NCBI GenBank assembly: GCA_022606135.1
Contig: JABYQN010000007.1
Location: 310,001-374,000, forward strand
DNA: 64,000 bases
Source: Fomes fomentarius
Lineage: Eukaryota > Basidiomycota > Agaricomycetes > Polyporales > Polyporaceae
Direction: 5' to 3'
Part shown: positions 12,060-23,644 of the stretch, piece by piece
Numbering within the stretch: position 1 is the first letter of the stretch
How the letters are laid out: every line of letters begins with the position of its first letter
The notes under the pieces: generated by a model
Seen by the model: only the letters and a program-made list of their open reading frames with translations
What the model was told of the DNA's origin: nothing
Database searches by the model: none
Position numbers and translations under genes: made by a program

Positions 12060-14722
12060 TCATGGCTGGGAAGCAATACGATCCACTCCCTGCTTCACCT
12101 TCCCTAGCAGATTCCTCACTCCGTCCTTGATTCCCTCCGTCTGCAGACTGACACCCTCGCCACTTGTGCGGTACACGCCTGGTGCTGGCCCGCCGAGGCT
12201 CACGTTGACCCCTCCAAGATTGAGGTTGAGCGACGGCATGTTGCTCGACGAGCCTGGCGGGGGTTCGTATACAGATGCCGGGAAATTCGCTGCCGCTGTG
12301 CGGACCATGTCCAAGAAGCTGCAACGGGCGTCGCGCGGAATCAGGTCATGCTCTTCGATCTATCACGCGGGATCTGAATGAGGAGATTTACCTCGACGAG
12401 TTGTGTACGCATGTTCCTCCGAGCAGCAATCGCGTCCCTGCGGCCGCAGACGGTCCGCCCGAGGTAGACTCCTGGTTCAGCAGGGCAACCACTCGGGCTT
12501 CTGCGTAAGTTGTGCCACCAATCATGAAGATGATGACATCCCCGGGCCTATACAGAAGTATATCAGGAACCTCCGATCGGGGCAATGCGGGGGTCGAGAT
12601 ATTACCGTTGCAATCCTGCGTTCGGCCCCGCACCGTCCAAGAATGGGTGAGTGGTGTCTCGAAGTCGGCCCTTGAAGAGATTCTCCAGCGTCTGCGACAG
12701 GTGAGGCGTGTGCTGCATATAGACGTTCTCGACACCTTTCAGACCTTTGAGCGCCGATCGTCCCTTCGCGAACAACGCCTCCGCCGAGAAGAGGTCCTCT
12801 TGTCGCTGGTCTGATCCGGCGATATTCAGGAGAACATACACAAGCTACGAAGTCATTTAGCTAACCCAACACAACACTACAAATGGGACCCAAAACCTAC
12901 CCTTGCATCTTCTCGCGACACACCGTTCTCGAGCATGAGGTTGATGAGTGACGCGACGTTCTGAGCTTGAGACTTCTGGTATCTCAGTGCATACAGCATG
13001 ACTAGTCGCAGCTTGTTCCACGGTTGAATAGCCGGATTAGTGACCAGTGCTTGCACACTCTATACCGTTATTGTCAGCGTTGATAAAAGTCCACACACAC
13101 CTCCCATTCCTGTGACTTACCTTCAAATCCGCACCAGAGCCTGTCGCGAGGCCCTGCTCGACCTCTCCAAGGTCCAACATCTTATCACGCTCCACTAACC
13201 GACTGAGCTCGCCGACTATCGCGACATGCTTGCTGACATTGCCACCAAGCTTGCGGAACTCCGGATACTCCTCCACAAAGCGCTTCATATCAGTTATTGA
13301 CTGGATCGCAGATGGGTTGTTCGCGAGCGAATGCGATTGGTATGACTGGACGTACGACTTGAGCGCGGTGCCCAAGTCGCCGAAGGTCGCGAGGTGGTGA
13401 GCTTGGAAGAACGGATCGGTCGATGTCGTCAACGTCACTTCCTGTAAATGATCAAAGTGTTCATTCATAGTGTTCAGTGATGCGTCAGGAAGCCGGAAAA
13501 AAGGTTTGGGTTTGGGCTGTGCACTATACGTACCTTCAACTCAGATTGGACGTCCGGCACGAGATGCAGGTCCACGCGACCGTTCTGGATCCCAAGAAGC
13601 TCGTGCACCATCGCCTGGTACGTCCATTGCGACAGCAACGGCGTCACCGGGTCGCTCCTCCTATCCAATATCAGAAGCAGCGGCGGAACCTGCGTCAGCC
13701 GGAAGTCGAACAGCTGTGACTCGGTCTGTATTCTATGCTACTCCCATGTCAGTCAGCCAACTATTCAATCATGTACGTTCGCAGGGCGGATAGCGCATGG
13801 ATAGACGTGGTTCGATGTCCATTCATGCAGCCGGGGTTCGTATGTCGGCAGCATAGAAGCTCACCTGGATTTCGACCCCAAGCTTCTTCGCCATGGGACT
13901 TGACTTCTCGTACCTGATCACAGGCTTCTTCTTCAGGCTGAGCAGCACCGCCGTGACACCTTGGACTGCACGCTCGAGTGCCTGCGGGTCCCAGGAGTTC
14001 GCACTGTTGCCATAGAGTGGGTGGGAGGCAGTCGGGATGTGGTTAAAAGAGAAGAGGGAGGGGAGGATGGGTGCGTAGTCTGCGAAGTATTCCTTGAGAG
14101 TGTGCATGAGGGACAGGTCCATGGGAAACAGAGACATGTGTGCGGGCAAGGGGTAAGGGGCTCTCAGAGAGAAGTTTCGGGGTGTGTGGGGCATACTAGC
14201 GGAGTAGTGTTAACAAGTGCTACTTACCTGTACTTCACGGACGACTTCATATTCATCCACATCCGCTAACCGTTCAATAGCACGCTTGCTAAGAACATTG
14301 CTAAAGTCTACACATCCATCCAATCATGATCATGATTGATTGAGACAGAGAATGGGCAATGCAGTGACGGGCCGCTCACTGACAGAGGTAGTATTCCCCA
14401 TACTTCGGTTCTCGCAATTCCGCCGTCAAAGCGTCGAAAGTATCCTCACTGGGTTGGAGGAAGCATACACACTTCATATGCGGCATGCGATCGCGGTTCT
14501 TATTGTCAATCTTGTCCGTGAGATAGACCTGGTGCGAGAGTAGGGTAGATTGTGTTGCGGATAGAGAGACAATAGGTGTCTACACGGACATGCTCGTATG
14601 TCAAGATCAAGGAGTCAAGCTGAAGGACGTACTGTGTGGTTATCAAGTAGGAGAACCTTCATTGAAGATGGCGTCGAGACCATCTTCGTTATGTAGGTCT
14701 CCACGGCCTTCACGACATCCAT
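12060..14722 (-). CDS. VPS45: Vacuolar protein sorting protein 45 (Sec1/Munc18 family)
   Basis: Vps45 is the SM protein that binds Tlg2/Pep12-type syntaxins and drives SNARE assembly at the trans-Golgi and endosome. The start at 14722 reads MDVVKAVETYITKMVS, then SSMKVLLLDNHT. The next exon begins PIVSLSATQSTLLSHQVYL. Downstream come SNVLSKRAIERLADVDEYE, YAPILPSLFSFN, the SM signature ILDRRSDPVTPLLSQWTYQA, and NKLRLVMLYALRYQ. The C-terminal domain holds RPGDVIIFMIGGTTYAEAR and ends LLGGTCVHNSSRSFLDMV. A 58-nt intron (12548..12605) must be removed to reach GDVIIFMIGG. The last exon is 12060..12318 and the one before it 12392..12547. About 60 extra C-terminal residues, Gly/Pro-rich and ending QGVDRIASQP, follow the SM domain; their role is unknown. 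Confidence 0.93.
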
Positions 14723-15057
14723 GGCGGCTGTGCCAGGTTGCAACGTAGGAATCCTATGTGGTCTCTCGCTCCTTCTGCTCCGAGATAAACTGCTAACTTG
14801 ACAGGAACAATTTTTGACGTTGGGTTGAGTACGACCAGAAGTAGAGATGGTGGCTGTGGATGAGCGCAAGACAGTCGATAGACGCGACGCGTTCTGGCGG
14901 GACGCACTGTTCGGAGTCTTCCTTGAAGGTAATACCTTGATGCATGACGTCTATCTACCCGAAGCTTCCCTCTTGTCCACAACTCATCTGAGCCTCGTTA
15001 CGCTCTCAGCGCTGCTATCAGAGTCAGACTCTTCAGTTTGAAATCTATACTCTCGCA

Positions 15058-15466
15058 ATGGCATCGGTCCTCCAACAATCTGAGCCGCACGCGTTCGTGG
15101 AGGAAGAGCTCGTGCGTGCACTTAACGAGCAGTCCTTTGGCTTATCCAGCTACGAGATAGTCTCGACCTCGCCATTGAAGGCGATTGCTCGCGTCGTACT
15201 ACTGGAGGAGGCAATTATTATGGTGTCCTTGACGAGCAGAGGGTACCAGGTGAGTGAGGTTCCTCGTTTGGTCGTGTACATGGTGGTTTCTGACACAGTT
15301 GTAGCTCAATAGCCCTTCCGAACCTCCTTCGGATTCTGATTTGGATGCGGAGGCTGTATTCGAGAACATCGAGCAGCTGCTCCAGTCTGTCAGTCCGAGC
15401 TATGAGGCGGCCAGGCGGAGCGTTTTTGTAGCGAAGCTCAGCGCTCTCTCCCCAAGTCCCTCGTGA
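15058..15466 (+). CDS. Small GSKIP-domain protein
   Basis: A 117-residue protein made of a single GSKIP (DUF727) type domain, known in animals for binding GSK3-beta and PKA regulatory subunits. The two exons are 15058..15249 and 15305..15466 with a 55-nt intron, both in phase. The family pattern is visible as YEIVSTSPLKAIARVVLLEE, SLTSRGYQL, a variable acidic linker, then AVFENIEQLLQSVSPSYEAA and VFVAKLSALS, matching the '[20 protein letters not shown]' type C-terminal helix. It is divergent from VPS45 with about 335 nt between start codons. GSK3 binding in fungi is an inference; some CLU proteins carry the same fold, but here it stands alone. Confidence 0.72.
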
Positions 15467-15663
15467 AATCGATGCCGGTACCTCATCTGATAATAGCCGT
15501 GTCCGTGCATGCATCTATGTACACATCACACTAACACTAACCCATGTAGCTAGGGCCACAAAAATCCTGGGTGTGACGCCGCACCGCACTTGTACAATAC
15601 CTTGAAACGCGTGTATCTCTGCTGTACAACAAAACGGGAAATGCTCCTGCTCGCACATGTCGC

Positions 15664-16546
15664 TCATTCTAACTTCAGGCTGCCCGTGTCCTTTCTCCTC
15701 TGCAGCGCCTCTCGATATGCCTCCTCGGTGAAGACGAAATCCGACTGGGCCCGAACTTTCTGGACGACCTCGTTGATCCACTGTCTTTCCTTTTCGTTCC
15801 TCACACAATTCGCCCACCACCTATCCATGCTGCTCCTGATCGTTGGTGTATTGAGATGTTTGTTCGCGCTTTGCTCCGATAGGATGAACAGCAAAAAGCC
15901 GGCGTTGTAGCGCTCCAAACCGAACTCAGACAGGCATTTCAAGATACGAGAGATGCGCAAGTAGTTGTGAGGTGCGCCTGCGTAATGTTAGCTGTAAATG
16001 TATGTCTACAATTGCGTTCACTCACGGACGAGGTTCCGATACCTTTCCTCCCAGTTGTCTGCACGATGCAGCTCTCCCGTCTCCTTTGAGGCCAACTGCA
16101 TCCCATAGAACCCCAGCATGATCTCGTATGAACGCTCCAGACGTTCTATGATTGTGGGGTTCGCTTTCATCGCCGCAATTTCATGCTTTTGCAGCGGTTG
16201 TGCTTCATAGTTCATTCCATACTCTTGCAATGGGAACCTGTGTATGCAAATCAGGACTAATACGTAGCCATGGATTGGATGAAGGGACGTACAACCATTG
16301 AATGTAACCGTGCTTGTACTCTAATTTAGAATAGTCCGTCTTCCATCTAACCAGAAGAACCGTCGCAACACCATTATGTAAAAAGAACTGCCAGTCTTAC
16401 TGTTCATGCATCTGATCGATGAGGACCTTGTCTGGTTGGCAGCGTCTGGTGTTCGAGTAAAACTCATGGTTTGCATTTAAAGATGGTTCGTCTGGTACGC
16501 GCGGGTACCCTTCCAAAAACTCGCGCACGTCAGCCGGGAGGGACAT
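15664..16546 (-). CDS. OGFr conserved-domain protein
   Basis: A 241-residue protein covering the opioid growth factor receptor (OGFr) conserved domain. In vertebrates this domain is part of a perinuclear receptor; fungal and bacterial members have no known ligand. Four exons: 16401..16546, 16293..16346, 16026..16237, 15664..15977 (726 nt, all in phase). The start gives MSLPADVREFLEGYPRVPD. Domain marks are FYSNTRRCQPDKVLIDQMHE, KTDYSKLEYKHGYIQWLFPL, QPLQKHEIAAMKANPTI, ELHRADNWEERYRNLVRAPH and NYLRISRILKCLSEFGLERY. The gene converges with the GSKIP-like gene, leaving about 200 nt between stop codons. It diverges from the coiled-coil gene that starts at 16859. Transmembrane segments are absent. 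Confidence 0.85.
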
Positions 16547-16858
16547 GGAAGCGAGAGGACGCGCAGACACTGCAGATGAGGGCGAGATTCTGAAATTATG
16601 AGGAGCAAAACCTTGCCGTTGAAGACCGCGCAGCATGTGGCGAGGAAGACGCGTCTTTCGTCGAGCACGCCCCTCATTGATGATCAACGGACTTTGAACC
16701 CGATCATACTCGCATATAAGCAAGGCTTTCGGAGTTTGACACGCGTATAAGGCGTGCGAATATGTGGAGGCGTGGAGCCACAACCGCGCCTGAACGCGTT
16801 GTTGCTCAACCGTGTCTAGGGTCACCTTGGAACGACGTCTTCCTTTTCTGCCGTACCT

Positions 16859-18490
16859 ATGCCTGGCATTACGAGATCAATGCCGCTCTCGTCGTCCTCA
16901 TCACACTCAAACGTCTCCGATGCCCTCGCCAATCTTACGAAGGCCGCGACTGCGGCAGTACGTGCAGCCTTTCCTTTGAGTCCACCCGGCGGAAATGGCT
17001 AAGAGGTCCGTTTTGTTCCTGGTTCTAGCTCACTGCGGTGCACGGTGCACACGAACAAGCACACGAAGAACTCGCTCGGCTCCGAGAGGAGCGTGATGAC
17101 GCGGTGAAGGCGTTGCATGATGTGCAACTCGATGCGAAGGATCTGGAGGTGCGCCAGGAGGGGTGGAAGGCTGCTGTGAGTTCTACATCATTCTGATATC
17201 TGAGAACTGTGCTGAATGCGTAACAACACATCTATAGTTGGAGAAATCTGACTTGACTGTATGTACAATTCCGCACTCCTAACCGTGCACTTTTTGAGCC
17301 GTGCAACAGATCAAGCACCAGACGGAAACGATCACACAACTGCGTGCTGAAGTGCAGCAATGGAAGACACAACTATCGCGCTTGGAGGATTCCTCGCGAC
17401 AGGAGATCGAGGGCTGGAAAGACCAGCACCGCAGGGCAGAGCACGAGCGGAGCAGACTGTCCGCCCGCATTGAGGAACTTGTCGCAGGACAACTTGCCGT
17501 ACGTCTCATGCTTCCTTTGCCCAGCCGCCTACTTAGAAGCTCTCTCGCTCAGTGGAACGCTGCTGCACATGCATACACTGCGACCGCGCCATTTACGCCG
17601 CGCATGGCGTACACAAACATCGAAGATCCTTCCTCATCCTCATCCGTAACGAAACGTGCATCCACATCCCAACCACGTCGCCCTGGCACACCTCGGGCCA
17701 CCGGTAGCGCGTCCCATGCCGACGAGGAGGATGTACCTGCTACTACCGCTCGAAAATCTCGAGCTCCTCGTACATCCCGGAGTGCCGGCCGCACAGAACG
17801 AGATCGCGACCAAGAGTCCTGGTCACGCAACGGCTCTCCAATCCGTCCAGCAACAGCACGACGCAAAAACAAGGACGCAGCTGCGGACGCTCCACAAGCA
17901 AACGGAAGCCGCGCGACGCCTCGTACTCCAGCAGCATCCCGTGCCAATGTTTCTCAGGCGCAGTCGCAGTTGCAACCACGGCAGCACCTCATACGACGAG
18001 TGACCGCCGTTGTCGACGTGAAGGAAGAGGAAGACACGGACGGTGGTTTGGACGAGCTCGAATCGTCTGCCTCGGGATCGGTATACGACCCAGACGACCA
18101 GCCCCCGATCCCTCCAGGAGGTCGGCGGCGACGCGCATCGAACGTGTCTTCACGACAGAAGCGTGTACATGAGGGATATGATGACGGGGACGAAGACGAC
18201 GGCCTATATGAGGACAACGGCGGGAATGACGGAGAAGGATACGAAACTGGCGACGACGAGCTGCTGCTCGGGCCCAAGGTCTGTCTGCTCACAAAGCTCA
18301 CTTGCGAAAGATACCAACGCGCTCATGATTGCAGACCCAGACGAAGAAGCCTCCTCGCACCCAAGCAGGGGCAGCGAGGCAGTCACGAGCTGGTGCTGGC
18401 ACGAAGGCGGCGAAGAAGCGGAAGATCGATGTGGACGGCGGTATACCCTCTGGACGGGCTGGCCCGGTGAAGGCTGCGAAGACAAGATAA
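16859..18490 (+). CDS. Coiled-coil, basic-tailed protein of unknown function
   Basis: I do not recognise a named family. Six exons (16859..16957, 17029..17175, 17238..17258, 17310..17498, 17553..18278, 18335..18490) give 445 residues in phase. After a Ser-rich start (MPGITRSMPLSSSSSHS), residues about 34-150 form a predicted coiled coil rich in E, R, K, Q and L (EELARLREERDDAVKAL, ETITQLRAEVQQWKTQL). The middle is low-complexity, Ser/Thr/Pro/Arg-rich, followed by an acidic stretch (VKEEEDTDGGLDELE, YDDGDEDDGLYEDNGG). The C terminus is basic with an NLS-like TKAAKKRKID. A nuclear structural or chromatin role is an inference. The 54-nt intron 17499..17552 is in frame and stop-free, so its retention would also give a full-length protein. 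Confidence 0.75.
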
Positions 18491-18608
18491 TTGTTGCTAT
18501 CCTCATGTATTTCTATGCTCCCAGAATGATGTAGCGATACAGCAGTGTGCAACCTCTATCGCCTTGATTCACATTATGATCTTTGCAGCATGCAAAGTCC
18601 GATTATAT

Positions 18609-18679
18609 GCATTAATGGGGTAGTGGTAACCTGGGTCGTTGCCATCGACCCGCCGGGGGTTCGATTCCCCCTTAATGCA
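18609..18679 (+). tRNA. tRNA-Gly (anticodon GCC), second copy
   Basis: Identical over all 71 nt to the minus-strand gene at 9105..9175: acceptor stem GCATTAA/TTAATGC, anticodon loop TTGCCAT and T-loop TTCGATT. No intron. Confidence 0.95.
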
Positions 18680-18845
18680 TACAGGGATTCAGACAGTTTT
18701 TGTTTACTCCTCAAGGAGCAAGCCTGATGAATAATTAAGACATTCAGAGGGATACCATTACATTGAATCGTAGAAGTCATTATCAGCGCATCCGCATGCA
18801 AATATGTCCGTTCCAACGGCCCTTCCACAGCCAAACCACAAAAAC

Positions 18846-20066
18846 TCAATGTCCCTCTGCATCGAAGACCGTGCCACCATGCCGGATGTCCATGTGGTCC
18901 CCCGCTGCGGTCGGGACATACGCACTCTCGGGCAGCCCAGATTCATCGATCCCCTCGGCGGCCTCGATGACTTCGTACAACTTGGAGGCAACTTCAGGTG
19001 GAGGCACGCGGCCGGAGAGGATGTCGCGTGCGGGAACGGCTGAGCCGTAGAAGTCCTTGTTCGCGTCCTTGCGCTCGATGAGTACCGTGCCCTCCAGCGA
19101 TAGGCCGGCGAAGAGACCTGCATGAGAGAGTTCAGCATGCTCCGGCAGCTTCTTTCATGGAGATACGTATGATAGCCTCGTCGTGCGCGCGCACAGTGTG
19201 GCGGAGGCATGGGATCGGTGGTGGATTGAGGGGGGAGATATAGGTGTGGGGATGGAAGCAGAACGGACGTAAGCCGTAACGGCTACTCACCTTTCGACTT
19301 CGAGTACGAGAACATGGGTGCGGGGTGTGCGAGCGTTGCCTGGACAGCGCCGCCCGTTCCGATGGGGCCCGCCGCGGCAGAGATGTTGCCTCCGATCGTG
19401 ACGTTGCCCCCGAGCGCGAACGCCCTGACGGCCTCCTCGCTGTTCAGGACGATGACAAAATCTGTGATGTCCGCGCCGATCTGGAGCCCCCAGCCCACGC
19501 CGCCGGTCGCGATGCATGACGGTGCAGACCAGGATCCGTCTGGCATGCGGGCGATGACGAGGCCTGAGCCGGCCTTGCCGGAGAAGACGAAGCCGGCTTT
19601 GAGGACAGAGAAGATAGCGAGGCCTGCGTCGGTGCGTGTATGTGGAGTAGAGGTTGTGTCAAGTACGGCATGGGAAGGTGGATGTGGATGCGGATGAGGA
19701 TGAGAATCGGCGAATCAGAGGCGCTGCGACGAGTTTCGACGACAGACGGGGGTGCTCACCTCGCGCGCGCTGGAGGACGGCTTTGGGAATGGAGTTGAGT
19801 GCAGATTCGGGGTGTTCTGGGTCGGCTGCGGGATGTTAGTTGTGTTACGACCACTTGCGTGTGCACACGAAAGCACCCCCGACGCAACACGCACCAAGGA
19901 AGCTCTCGAGGATCTTGGCCGCCTTCTCTGCCTCACCCGGCAGGGTGAAGCCCTGTACGAAGTGCTGGGACTCGTTCGCGAGCTTGTTGGAGCCTTCCTT
20001 GAGGAAGGCCGTCGCCTGGATGCCGGCCTTTTGTGCACCCTTGCGGAACTTGTCCAACACAGACAT
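18846..20066 (-). CDS. SYLF-domain (Ysc84/SH3YL1-type) lipid-binding protein
   Basis: SYLF proteins bind phosphoinositides and actin; yeast Ysc84 and Lsb3 act at endocytic actin patches together with an SH3 domain. Four exons (19895..20066, 19760..19825, 19291..19623, 18846..19117) give 280 residues in phase. The N terminus reads MSVLDKFRKGAQKAGIQATA. The domain core follows: SIPKAVLQRARGLAIFSVLK, AGFVFSGKAGSGLVIAR, GSWSAPSCIATGGVGWGLQI, GADITDFVIVLNSEEAV and GGNVTIGGNISAAAGPIG, then FAGLSLEGTVLIERKDAN. The C-terminal tail (about 60 residues, ending TVFDAEGH) has no SH3 domain, so this is a SYLF-only member as is common in fungi. The stop is near the tRNA-Gly gene, about 170 nt away. Confidence 0.92.
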
Positions 20067-22052
20067 CGTTACGGACGGATCAGTAGACAGTCAAAATAGC
20101 AGTCGTAAGGATGTGTAGAAACACAGTGAGAGTCAAGAAGCGAGTCACCGAGCGCGCCACTGCGCTACAGCTGCGCCAAGGACCCACAGGCGCCCATTAC
20201 GCCACAACGGCTGGACGAGGTTAAGGTTGGCACATATCACATGCGCTTCACACCCAGTACCAATAGCGTTGCTACAAGAAACTTGGTCGAAAAGGCGGTC
20301 ATCCCAGTACGGTCAGTTGATCGAAGAGAGGCAACCAATACTAAGTAGATATTTGGGGAGCCTCACTCAGGTCGAATCACTGGCAGTGGCACTCCGAATA
20401 GCGAACTGTTCTAACACCGCATGACAGATGATATAGGGAATTCCTGGCTTACAATAGATGTGGCGGATGTGCCGATAGTGACAGGGGGTGAGAAGTTGTG
20501 AGAGAAGCTGTTCGACCAGGTGGAATTGAACAAAGTCAGTGAGCATCTCGATGCGCGTATACTGCATAGCCGACAATCTCGAGGGAAGTTCGATGTGGTG
20601 ACGTTATGTGGCCAGAATTGTTACTTACGGTCAGTATGCGCAAGGAATGGAAGTAGTTGTGGGTACGAGTAAGAGGTGTGCCTTACCGGCTTCGTTCTAT
20701 GAGCATCGTACCCACCGCGCGGGTTCTCGGTTTTCGGGCGTCCGCAACGGTCTGCCAGCGGAACAGAAGTATTAGTGCGTCAAACTCTGGGCGCGAACCC
20801 ATGACCAAGGGATTTGTCAACTCCCAACAGAAATCTTTGCTGGGTACTTGCCGGGCGTATCAGCGGTAAGCACACTGACAGAATATGTCCTATCACCTGT
20901 CGTGTCGAACGACGAATGAGAATCAATAATGTGAATTTGGGCAAGTTCCTGGGGTCCAGGATCTCCAGGCTTGTTTGCCTTTGAGCGTAAGCTTACCGGT
21001 TACATCACAGCACGCACAGCGGCTAATAAATGTCAAAAAGGCTTTACAAGAAAAGACACGTACCGAGAACCTCCACGGAGTAGGTTTACGTGGAGATGAC
21101 GGTAAGGGGTTAAGCAGCCTGTGACTAGTAGGAGAGAGGTCAAAATTTGGTCAGAACGACGCGATACAGTCCTTGCATTCTCGATGGTGCCTGGGCTTTT
21201 CCGCCTCGAGCCAGATCAAGTTCCAGGAGACGAATTGGTTCACGGGCAATCGGAACGGCGTTCCCGGAAAAGCGACTGCTCTTTTCAGTTCGCATTTACG
21301 GCTGTGGCACCCTTGCGGGTGGAGCGAAACATGTTTGAGCTTGGAAGCAGCAGCAGCCGACGAACAGGATTTCGAGGGCGCAGAACAGGCGCAAAGGCGA
21401 TTACTAGGATGAGTAGACAGCGGCATGGTGAGCGAGATTGGGCGGCGGTATCGCGATTCGCAGTTACGTCCTCGGAAGGAGAGCCGGCACATGGACCTCG
21501 GCTGGGGCTGGAAGCGCTGATAGAGCGAGAGAAGGATCTAGCTTGGTCACAAATTTCGGGCGTAACGCACTGATAGAAACGCGATGGAAGGAGGCGAAAA
21601 GAGAGCGTTTGCGGCAGACAGCTCAAGGCGCCCGACCCTATCTCGATCACGTGTGGTTGGGATGATGGCCCGATGACCATGGCTGGAGCAGAGGATTTAC
21701 TCGTCCATGATGAAGCAAGCGTGAGTTCACAGGCCTAGGGGTTCGCTCGCTTGAATTCTCTTGCACACAAGCATCAGCAGGACCCCGTCATGCGACCGTC
21801 TCTCCATTTCTTTCCGTCCTCCCTCGGCCGTTTGAGCCTGTCACATCACCGGGGTGGGGTATGCCTCTCCGGGCACCATCGCACAGACCCGTGTTTCCCA
21901 GCGCAGCCTTCTTTTCCTATTTTACCATCGCTGCACCGTCACGGTCCATGTAGAAGTCTCTCTCCTCCCGCCCGTATTTAATCTCCCTATCGTACCGCTC
22001 CCAAGGCTCCTCGAGTCCCGGTTCCCGTCCACTCTCCCACAAGCTCACCATC
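20067..22052. other. Intergenic region with a possible unassigned minus-strand gene
   Basis: About 2 kb between the SYLF gene and the aquaporin. On the minus strand two exon-like pieces can be joined. One is 20687..20802, starting MGSRPEFDALILLFRWQ and ending at a GTAAGG donor. The other, near 20450..20577, contains LSAMQYTRIEMLTDFVQFHL and ends at a GTAAGC donor. They read plausibly as protein but match no family I know, and I could not complete a gene. The last few hundred bases should be the aquaporin promoter; CT-rich runs precede its ATG. Confidence 0.4.
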
Positions 22053-23644
22053 ATGCCTCAGCAGTCCTTCAACAGACGCAGCCTCACCTCCTCTGACGTG
22101 GAGCACTACTCCAAGGATGCCCATAGTCATGTCGAGAATGCCCCCACCCTCACAAAGGGTCCCCACTCGCCGAGCGCTGAAGGCTACGACGCAGAGCTTA
22201 CTCTCCACTACACCAAGTACCCGAACCGGTGGTCCAGGATACGGTACCGCATCTTCCACCCTATCTCATGTGCCCGAGTCTCACGTTTACCCCGCGTCTT
22301 CTTCCCAGTGAATACATCAAGGAGCCCGCCGCTGAGTTCTTTGGCGTCATGATCCTCATCATCTTCGGCAACGGTGTGGATTGCCAGACGGTGCTCTCCA
22401 AGAATACGGCCGTCGCTGCGTCACCGATGGGCGTGAGTATCATGCTCTTTGCACCCGGTCCGCTCACTGCTACCGCCTTATTCATCATTGACGCCCGATG
22501 TATCGGACATATAGAACTACCTGTCGCTCAATTTTGGATGGGCAGTAGGAACGGCCCTGGGCGTGTGGGTCTCTTCAGGCATCTCTGGAGGCCACATCAA
22601 CCCTGCGGTAACCATCGCTTTCGCGACGTTCCGGGATTTCCCCTGGCGTAAGGTCCCAGCATACATCTTCGCTCAGCTCATGGGCGGACTGTGCGGTGCC
22701 GGGATCGTTTACGCCAACTACATTCATGCCATCGACCTCGTCGAGGGTGGCAGGAATATCCGCACCGTCCCAGGAACGGCTGGTTTGTTCTCAACATACG
22801 CGGTACGTCTCGATATCCTCGGCATGTGGCAATGGCTGATCCATGTCGAGTAGTTGCCGTACATGACTTCAGTGTCATGTTTCTTTGATGAAGTCCGTGT
22901 TCTTCGCTCGGACACTATGCACGTATTCTGACATGTCCATTCCAGTTTGTTGGAACCGCTGTACTGCTCATGGTAGTCTGCGCGGTGTCCGACACGAGGA
23001 ACGGCCCTCCTCCCCGGGTCTTGTTCCCCTCGTTCTCTTCATCATGATCCTGGGTATTGGTGCGGCGCTCGGGATGCAGACTGGTACGATTACCTTGCTT
23101 AGCTGTTAACTTCATTCCGTACAAGCTAATGGGCGCACGCGATTCTTGTACTCAGGCTACGCCATAAACCCTGCTCGTGACCTTGGCCCCAGATTGTTGA
23201 CCTCTATGGTCGGCTACGGACGAGAAGGCAAGCTGTGCTCCGAAGCGTCATCTCCCACTCCAACGGAAACTTACCTCTACTACGATCTTGAAAACAGTCT
23301 ACACGTTCAGGAACCATTACTGGCTATGGTGCCCAGTCATCGCTCCCATCATTGGTGCTCTCGGTACGCGTGCATCCTCGTCGTCGTGTCTGCATACATC
23401 TGAGCATTGTTCGATCATGCGCAGTTGGCGTCTTCCTCTATGACGCGTGCCTCTTCACTGGCGCTGAGAGCATCCTCAACAAGCCGTACGTACATCACCC
23501 TTTTCTATGTACCGCGCGGCTGATACTGACGGTGTGGTCCACCCCACGTTCCCGATCTGCAGAGACGCAAGAGCTCGCGCCCTCCACGAAAAGGCCATTA
23601 ACGCAGAGCGCCAGCGCCCGATCGCGGGCGTAGAAAACGTCTAA
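22053..23644 (+). CDS. Aquaglyceroporin (MIP family), disrupted by a one-base frameshift
   Basis: A six-helix channel for water, glycerol or small solutes in the plasma membrane. Nine exons: 22053..22243, 22309..22432, 22515..22802, 22854..22892, 22946..23083, 23156..23227, 23298..23363, 23425..23485, 23563..23644. The first pore loop is [10 protein letters not shown] and the second [13 protein letters not shown]; the Asp after the second NPA is typical of glycerol-conducting members. Other marks are [16 protein letters not shown] and [16 protein letters not shown]. The exons total 1061 nt, one short of a full frame. The break is in exon 5 near 23010..23020, between [13 protein letters not shown] (frame 1) and [19 protein letters not shown] (next frame), inside a C-rich run. 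Exon 6 uses a GC donor (23228). It is either a genuine null allele or an assembly error. Confidence 0.88.
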
